Source: Pontibacillus yanchengensis Y32
GTDB lineage: Bacteria; Bacillota; Bacilli; Bacillales; BH030062
Direction of reading: 5' to 3'
Assembly (NCBI RefSeq): GCF_000770635.1
Contig: NZ_AVBF01000030.1
Coordinates: 1 to 50,376 of the forward strand
Length of the DNA stretch: 50,376 nt
The position numbers and the translations under genes are program-made. The notes below the pieces were generated by a model. That model saw only the letters and a list, made by a program, of their open reading frames with translations. It ran no database searches and had not been told where the DNA came from. This document shows positions 45,968 through 50,376 of this stretch, one piece after another (the stretch's first letter is position 1; every line of letters starts with the position of its first letter).

Positions 45968-46180
45968 AACAAAAGCGCAAGCGCCAGATAAGCGACGTAT
46001 ATGCTGCGGCCTACACGACGTAGGTTGGTTCGATGTTGCTACGTGATGTAGCGTTCTTAATCGAACTTCCTTTAAGTTTCAGGAGATAAAGGAAACACGA
46101 AGAGCGTAAGCGATTCGATGTTGACTTATCGTAAGGAGGAGCAGGAAGTTTGCTAGTCGCTGGGCGCTGGAGCTGGACGA
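45968..46180. repeat. Intergenic repeat, family B with hairpin core (copy 3)
   Basis: Best preserved B element: ends AAAAGCGCAAGCGCC and GGCGCTGGAGCTGGAC. Core stems: CCTAC/GTAGG (46010-46024), TTCGAT/ATCGAA (46029-46065), GCTAC/GTAGC (46038-46052). Each differs from copy 2 by paired changes. Outer arms AGCGAC/GTCGCT and AGCGCC/GGCGCT close the element. Bases 45798-45964 hold nothing recognisable. Confidence 0.88.
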
Positions 46181-46183
46181 TGC

Positions 46184-46300
46184 ATAAGCGCAAGCGCCTT
46201 GGTCACCCCCCGACAGGCTTAAGGCAAACCTCGAAGTGGCGTTTTTTGACACATCGAGGTTTGCCTTAAGACCCCGAGGGGGTAGGCGCTGGAGCTGAAC
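46184..46300. repeat. Palindromic intergenic repeat, family A (copy 2)
   Basis: Abuts the B element. Perfect 17-bp stem CTTAAGGCAAACCTCGA (46218-46234) with 46254-46270, outer CACCCCCC/GGGGGT, termini AAGCGCAAGCGCC/GGCGCTGGAGCT. Compared with the copy at 5111-5236, two base pairs are exchanged on both sides of the stem. Bases 46300-46365 resemble the stretch after the copy at 11535. Confidence 0.87.
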
Positions 46301-46363
46301 GTGGCCACTTCACTTTTTTAGTTATACACAATCATTGAATTTTATAATTTGTACGCTATACAA

Positions 46364-46394
46364 TAAAAAATTCGCATGTGAAGTCACATGCGAA
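46364..46394 (-). terminator. ylbG terminator
   Basis: TTCGCATGTG and CACATGCGAA (46371-46380, 46385-46394), loop of four, T6 on the minus strand. It lies about 50 bases past ylbG. Confidence 0.85.
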
Positions 46395-46446
46395 TAAGTT
46401 TTAGTATTTGGTTATGGAAGTTTTTGTTAGTATTATCTATTTTTGT

Positions 46447-46725
46447 TTATAAACTACCGTATTTATAATCGTATTCCTTCGCCTTATCAGGTTTGGAATT
46501 CTCGTATTCCGTTTTAATAAAAGGTTTATAAGAAGGCTCTACCTTGGAAACATAATTTAAACGGGATAGTTTATTCATAGTATCTTCTAGTTCATCTTGA
46601 TTTACATAGATCATAGCATATTTTAACTTTTTTGACACATAAATGAGATGACCATATCTCTTAATATGTCTTACATGTTTCATGTGCTGAAACCAGATAA
46701 TTAAACCTTGTCTATTCGTAAACAT
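46447..46725 (-). CDS. ylbG: DUF2129/UPF0298 family protein YlbG
   Basis: 92 residues; cytoplasmic. The family start MFTNRQGLIIWFQHMKHVRHIKRYGHLIYVS and KLSRLNYVSKVEPSYKPFIK are typical of DUF2129. Function unknown; always in the ylb cluster near rsmD. A strong terminator follows. Confidence 0.9.
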   Translation of the reverse strand: MFTNRQGLIIWFQHMKHVRHIKRYGHLIYVSKKLKYAMIYVNQDELEDTMNKLSRLNYVSKVEPSYKPFIKTEYENSKPDKAKEYDYKYGSL

Positions 46726-46844
46726 ATGTTATCCTCTTTCGTTTCGTCTTTTTGATAAGTTTAGCAAACTTTTCTATTTCCATCAATAAAGGAAATACGT
46801 AACAAAAGCTCTAGCCTACTGCTTACAACATACAAGCTTCTTCC

Positions 46845-46970
46845 TAAGGGACGTAACCTGAAAAGAATCATGGATATAGAAAGCGTCCATTATTAAACTT
46901 TAAGGTTAGGTTAGGAGGAGTATGACGTATTAGTCGTTGGGCGTTAGTGATAGACATGTAAGCGCTATGT
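46845..46970. repeat. Decayed family B repeat (copy 4)
   Basis: Residual matches to the right half of family B: GGTTAGGAGGAGTATGAC, TAGTCGTTGGGCGTTAGTGA, ATAGACATGTAAGCGC. These parallel GTAAGGAGG...TAGTCGCTGGGCGCTGGAG and AGACATGTATGCGCC seen elsewhere. The left half is no longer recognisable. Confidence 0.55.
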
Positions 46971-47009
46971 CTTATATTCTCATAAGTATAATTAAAGGAA
47001 GGTGAAATC

Positions 47010-47330
47010 ATGTCTGAATTAGAGCAAGCATGGGATAAATTTATCCGCTATATGTCAAAACACCCAAGTATTGAATATTGTTATTATAAGCATGTTACTG
47101 GCATTCCTTTTATTTATATTAAAGTCACATCCATAAGTCGTAACGAATTGGAAGAGATATTGAAATTAGCTGCGGCGAAAGCAATGAAAGGAAAACGCCT
47201 CACTCTCTCCATGTACTACGTTAGAGAAAATGAGGCGTACTATGTTTATCATGTAAGGTTTTTAGTCCCTCAACAAAAAATGTTTTGCTGTGGAAATATG
47301 TGTGTTGATTGTATTAGGCTTGAATGTTAG
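47010..47330 (+). CDS. Uncharacterised protein with cysteine-rich tail
   Basis: 106 residues, no family recognised. A compact mixed domain (LEQAWDKFIRYMSKHPSIEY, IPFIYIKVTSISRNELEEIL, LTLSMYYVRENEAYYVYHVR) ends in a tail with six cysteines counting FCCGNMCVDCIRLEC and an internal one (CYYK). The cysteine pattern could bind metal or an Fe-S cluster. ATG after AAGGAAGGTG. It stops one base before the ylbF stop and converges on it; B. subtilis has nothing here. Confidence 0.75.
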   Translation: MSELEQAWDKFIRYMSKHPSIEYCYYKHVTGIPFIYIKVTSISRNELEEILKLAAAKAMKGKRLTLSMYYVRENEAYYVYHVRFLVPQQKMFCCGNMCVDCIRLEC

Positions 47331-47331
47331 C

Positions 47332-47772
47332 CTACGAACAACCGCATCCTCCACCACTACCACAGCCATCACCGTGACTTGTTTCTTTAAATACTAATCC
47401 GTCTTTAGGGACTTTTATTTGTGGACTAACGCTTTCTGCAACAATTTGACTAACTTCATCTAAAAGTTTTTGCAACTCACGTTCTGCCACTTTATAAGCA
47501 GCAACAATATCATTCATGTCCATATCACGCTTTTTCTCACGGACTGCCTTCATGATTTGATTATAGTCAGGATGATAACGTCCAAAGCGTTGAACATCCT
47601 CATACTGATCCTTACTATCCTGAAAAGCTTTAATCAGGCGTTGTGCTTCTTTATTTTGTTCAAGGTCCTTCTTGGCCTGTAAATATTGCTCATATACTTC
47701 AGATTGCAATACCAGTTGCCCAAGCTGTTCACTTTGTTCTAAAATTTCTACAGACTCGCTAGTGGCTATCAT
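47332..47772 (-). CDS. ylbF: YlbF, subunit of the RicAFT (Y) complex
   Basis: YlbF/YmcA-family helical protein (146 residues). With YmcA and YaaT it forms a complex that activates RNase Y-dependent processing of some operons and promotes sporulation, competence and biofilm. Helical body (EQSEQLGQLVLQSEVYEQYL, AQRLIKAFQDSKDQYEDVQR, AAYKVAERELQKLLDEVSQI) and a C-terminal cysteine tail (GDGCGSGGGCGCS) that supplies Fe-S ligands in this family. Confidence 0.95.
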   Translation of the reverse strand: MIATSESVEILEQSEQLGQLVLQSEVYEQYLQAKKDLEQNKEAQRLIKAFQDSKDQYEDVQRFGRYHPDYNQIMKAVREKKRDMDMNDIVAAYKVAERELQKLLDEVSQIVAESVSPQIKVPKDGLVFKETSHGDGCGSGGGCGCS

Positions 47773-47828
47773 AAATCCACCTCCACTTCTATCATATCAA
47801 ATTTTATTCTAGAAGCGAAATATTGAAT

Positions 47829-48062
47829 TTAATCTTTCATTGCTTGAGCCATTTGCATAAGCATTTGAACCATTTGTAACTGATTGTTAAAGCGTTCTAT
47901 ACGCTGTGTAGTAGTTTTCCCAAAGTAATATTTGGACTCTTGTTCCATTTGGCTTAGAACGCTTGGATCTCTTGTTACCTTTCGATACCACTTTGGATTC
48001 ATCCTCATAAATTTGAGTAAGTCCTCTCGGCTTTCTAAATACTGATATACACCTGGTTGCAT
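47829..48062 (-). CDS. ylbE: YlbE-like family protein
   Basis: 77 residues, YlbE-like family, function unknown. MQPGVYQYLESREDLLKFMR, MNPKWYRKVTRDPSVLSQME, ESKYYFGKTTTQRIERFNNQ and a hydrophobic, Met-rich C-terminal helix (LQMVQMLMQMAQAMKD). It follows ylbD by 12 bases and probably shares its transcript. Confidence 0.88.
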   Translation of the reverse strand: MQPGVYQYLESREDLLKFMRMNPKWYRKVTRDPSVLSQMEQESKYYFGKTTTQRIERFNNQLQMVQMLMQMAQAMKD

Positions 48063-48074
48063 GGTACTCTCTCC

Positions 48075-48539
48075 TTAATCACGACCGAATTGAAATGGGG
48101 AACGACGATTTGAAGAGGAGTTCGATTGATTAGGTGTGGATTTTTTCATATCCTGGAATTGAGAAACTAATGTCTGTATATTTTGAATAGCACCATTTAG
48201 TTGCGTTATATGGCCTTGAACTTTATTTAAATCAACATTCTCTATCATTCCCATTAACTGGCCCATTAACTGACTTTTGTCTTCTGCAGAGGCTTCTTCT
48301 GCATCCTCTTGTGATTGGTCTTCTTGGGTAGATTCTGTTGATTTTTTGGATGAATCCGTTGTGTTCGCATCCCCCTTAAAACTACTCCAATATTCATCTT
48401 CTTCACCAAGTAACACCCATTTTTCAAAGTAAGGTTGCCAAGATTCACCGTTCTTTTTGACCGTTTCCATTAGTTTTGGATACTTCTTTACAAACTCTTT
48501 AAACTGCTGTACAGATGGATGTAACTCTTTTGAACCCAT
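48075..48539 (-). CDS. ylbD: Spore coat protein YlbD
   Basis: 154 residues; YlbD is a coat-associated protein made in the mother cell. N-terminal part (HPSVQQFKEFVKKYPKLMET, WQPYFEKWVLLGEEDEYW), acidic Ser/Glu-rich middle (KKSTESTQEDQSQEDAEEAS) of low complexity, then an amphipathic helix (LMGQLMGMIENVDLNKVQGH) and a basic end. A 23-base palindrome lies 27 bases upstream of its start. Confidence 0.88.
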   Translation of the reverse strand: MGSKELHPSVQQFKEFVKKYPKLMETVKKNGESWQPYFEKWVLLGEEDEYWSSFKGDANTTDSSKKSTESTQEDQSQEDAEEASAEDKSQLMGQLMGMIENVDLNKVQGHITQLNGAIQNIQTLVSQFQDMKKSTPNQSNSSSNRRSPFQFGRD

Positions 48540-48565
48540 GGGTACTCACCTCTTTTTTACACACA

Positions 48566-48588
48566 TGTCATACAATACATATATGACA
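48566..48588. promoter_or_regulatory. Palindrome upstream of ylbD
   Basis: TGTCATA (48566-48572) and TATGACA (48582-48588) are perfect inverted repeats with nine bases between. It could be an operator. On the minus strand GTCATAT also resembles part of a sigma-E -35, but no matching -10 was found. Confidence 0.35.
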
Positions 48589-48623
48589 GTAACCTAATTG
48601 ACGTGCAAAAAAGACACTGAGTT

Positions 48624-49700
48624 CTATAAAGGTTTTTCAAGGAAATTTTGAGTGTAATAGTAGCGATAAACTCCTACACCTAAGTGAGTGTACACCTCAC
48701 TTAAAAGAGCCTCCCTGTGACCTTCACTGTTCAACCAACCTTCTACTACAGAGGGAGCATCTGGATATTGAGCAGCTATGTTTTCACCTGCTGAAAAATA
48801 TTGAACTTCCTTTGCTTGTAATCTTTCTTTAAGGCCAGCCCCTTGAGGAGAAATGTGAGAGAAGTAATTATGGATAGCCATGTCTTTGCTATGACCATAA
48901 GCTACTGAAGACACTTTTTCATCCCACTCTACCTGCTTTTGGGAGAACCGCTCACGAATCATGTTAGTAATATCAAAAATTTGCTTTTCCATGCCATCTT
49001 CAATAGTGGCCCAATCTTGTTCTAGAATAAGGCCTTTTTCAGGTAGTTCCCCTCTGTAATATACTTCATAAGGTCGGTGTTCCAGTAATACTCTTGAGGA
49101 TAGAAGTCTTACAGAGGATAACTCTTGTTTAAAATTATCAAAATACAATTGCATATACTGGCCATTATCAACATGCACTATAGGTCGTTTAAGTAGATCC
49201 TCCTTTGATAAGTGAAATTCATATGTTCCACCATCGTAAGAAACCTGCACTTCTTCCTTTAAATCCAATTGCAATGATATATCTCTGTATGCCTGACCTA
49301 TAGTATAAGGATTTATGGAGATGTTAGAACCAACTCCATACACCGTAACTACCTCTCCTTTTTCTACTCCAACTTGGATGTACTGATTATCTTTTTTATA
49401 AATCCACCATGTGTACCCATATGGGGTTTCGTCCCTTCTAACAGGTTCTCCCATTTGTTTAAGGAGTTCGTTATCTGACACACCCATATAATCAAATAAA
49501 GTTACATCATCTGTGGAATCAATTACATTATTAGAGGGCGATGTAGAATTGATAGCTTTAGCTTCTTTTGCGGCTGTTTTAGGGATTGGTTTTTCTTCTA
49601 TCGTTGGAGAAACATTTATACCGTTATCCTTTTGGTTCAAAAATGGATATAACGCTATACCGACAATTATAATTAAAAATAGTACGTTTAATCGTTTCAT
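48624..49700 (-). CDS. ylbC: Secreted CAP-domain protein YlbC
   Basis: 358 residues. Signal-anchor (LNVLFLIIIVGIALYPFLNQ), Ser/Thr/Asn-rich linker (about 23-65), a CAP-associated N-terminal domain (about 69-190, MGVSDNELLKQMGEPVRRDE, YDGGTYEFHLSKEDLLKRPI) and a C-terminal CAP/SCP domain (about 235-358: ERFSQKQVEWDEKVSSVAYG, HSKDMAIHNYFSHISPQG, GENIAAQYPDAPSVVEGWLN, SEGHREALLSEVYTHLGVG). The CAP histidines and glutamates are in place. Outside the membrane; role unknown. Same position as B. subtilis ylbC. Confidence 0.92.
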   Translation of the reverse strand: MKRLNVLFLIIIVGIALYPFLNQKDNGINVSPTIEEKPIPKTAAKEAKAINSTSPSNNVIDSTDDVTLFDYMGVSDNELLKQMGEPVRRDETPYGYTWWIYKKDNQYIQVGVEKGEVVTVYGVGSNISINPYTIGQAYRDISLQLDLKEEVQVSYDGGTYEFHLSKEDLLKRPIVHVDNGQYMQLYFDNFKQELSSVRLLSSRVLLEHRPYEVYYRGELPEKGLILEQDWATIEDGMEKQIFDITNMIRERFSQKQVEWDEKVSSVAYGHSKDMAIHNYFSHISPQGAGLKERLQAKEVQYFSAGENIAAQYPDAPSVVEGWLNSEGHREALLSEVYTHLGVGVYRYYYTQNFLEKPL

Positions 49701-49859
49701 ATTTTATCTCCCCTACCTACTATTATTTCTATTATAATAGGACAACCTAGCAAATATGAATGAATGTATCTCTTTACTTTCTTAGAAAAAGGCTGTGTTA
49801 AAGTTTGGTGTTGATATAATAATGAAAAAGTTTTATGTTCCTCCATAATAGCACCATTA

Positions 49860-50115
49860 TATTGAAGACTTGGATTCGAGATATGTTTTGGATGAGAGAT
49901 GTTTCCGTTTCTTTAAATGGAATAAAGTTGGCCGTGGAACAACTCGCGTCCTGCCGGCGGCCCTACACGATGTAGGGTCGTTCGACGTTGTCACACGATG
50001 TGACGATCTTAGTCGAACTTCCCCTTCCAAGCCTCCTCAAGCCCAAGGTCGGGGCTTTCCGGGGTCTCGCCTACCTCTTTCTCCGGCGGGAGTCTCCTTG
50101 TTCCACGGCCACCTT
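49860..50115. repeat. Nested composite repeat: inverted C element carrying a B core
   Basis: Outer arms TGGCCGTGGAACAA (49929-49942) and its exact complement (50098-50111). The ends match family C in reverse (AACTCGC...CCTGC; GGTCTCGCCTACC; GGCGGGAGTCTCC), with the D motif inverted at 49864-49882. Inside lies a B core: CCCTAC/GTAGGG (49961-49977), TTCGAC/GTCGAA (49981-50017), GTCAC/GTGAC (49990-50004). Very GC-rich. Open frames across it are by-products. Bases 49701-49859 and 50116-50225 show nothing recognisable. Confidence 0.75.
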
Positions 50116-50225
50116 TGCTGTTGTAGGGAGGAACGGAAACATGGCCCGGTTAGAAGGGGACGTTTTCTGAATCGTGGTATCCCCGAAGCGAAAAATGGTT
50201 TAGGACACAAAGCGATGCTATGCTC

Positions 50226-50355
50226 GCGGACATATTGTCTCTTATTCTTCGATTTGAAGGCTATTTTGCAATCGTGACGGACATCCAGTACGCTATTTGG
50301 CCTAAATCACCTTAATGTAGTGTGTTTTTTCACAAATAAGATACCATATGTCCGC
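50226..50355. repeat. Short element with terminal inverted repeats (family E)
   Basis: GCGGACATATTGTCTCTTATT (50226-50246 region) is nearly the reverse complement of 50335-50355, ending TATGTCCGC. A third, direct, diverged copy CGGACATCCAGTACGCTATT lies inside (50278-50297). Size and ends resemble a non-autonomous mobile element. No coding sequence. Confidence 0.6.
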
Positions 50356-50376
50356 AAGCCTCTCCAAAAGAGGCTT
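50356..50376. terminator. Hairpin at the window edge
   Basis: AAGCCTCT and AGAGGCTT form an 8-bp stem with a five-base loop, cut by the end of the window. It is probably the terminator of a gene lying beyond, in which case the repeat cluster again sits beside a terminator. Confidence 0.45.

Noticed and set aside
49870-50277. 135-codon plus-strand frame
   Set aside because: Runs through the nested repeat and into the next element; no start context, biased composition.

Overview
This is chromosomal DNA from an endospore-forming, low-GC member of the Bacillaceae. The evidence is sigE, sigG, spoIIGA, spoVD, spoVE, rsfA, the ylb and ylm genes and bacillithiol synthase bshC. Gene order is that of the Bacillus subtilis ylbC-ylbP / mraZ-ftsZ / spoIIG / ylm-divIVA-ileS segment, read mostly on the minus strand. 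The many structured intergenic repeats suggest a halophilic or marine genus such as Pontibacillus, Halobacillus or Virgibacillus; that placement is inference.
Layout from the right end (upstream on the minus strand). 50376-46447: ylbC, ylbD, ylbE, ylbF and ylbG, interrupted by a plus-strand Cys-tailed orphan and flanked by repeats. 45797-41100: a small conserved plus-strand gene, a secreted stalk-like protein, rsmD, coaD, and plus-strand ylbJ. 40923-34122: ylbK, sepM, a small anchored protein, tmcAL, yceD-rpmF, a crotonase, rsfA and a GNAT. 33852-30869: panE, a DUF3397 protein, bshC. 30485-17795: division and wall cluster mraZ-rsmH-ftsL-pbpB-spoVD-murE-murF-mraY-murD-spoVE. murG and murB, which follow spoVE in B. 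subtilis, are absent. 17167-11833: divIB, two DUF881 genes, sbp, ftsA, ftsZ. 11257-8286: spoIIGA-sigE and sigG. 7916-493: ylmC, ylmD, ylmE, sepF, ylmG, ylmH, divIVA, and ileS behind an isoleucine T-box.
The genes build one machine: lipid II precursors (murE, murF, mraY, murD), the septal synthase (pbpB with ftsL and divIB), its sporulation counterparts (spoVD, spoVE), the Z-ring and its anchors (ftsZ, ftsA, sepF), pole marking (divIVA), and the compartment sigma factors that take over after asymmetric division.
Three things go beyond the standard cluster. First, the murD-spoVE junction can fold into two mutually exclusive hairpins. One is an intrinsic terminator that also buries the spoVE ribosome binding site, and a sigma-E-like promoter starts almost exactly at the competing strand: a candidate sporulation attenuator. 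Second, modular intergenic repeats keep their stems by paired base changes between copies and usually sit just past the terminator of a minus-strand gene. Third, the mraZ upstream region carries a 10-bp-periodic GTGG operator that is duplicated in inverted orientation around a promoter/terminator pair. No tRNA, rRNA, CRISPR array, transposase or prophage gene was seen.
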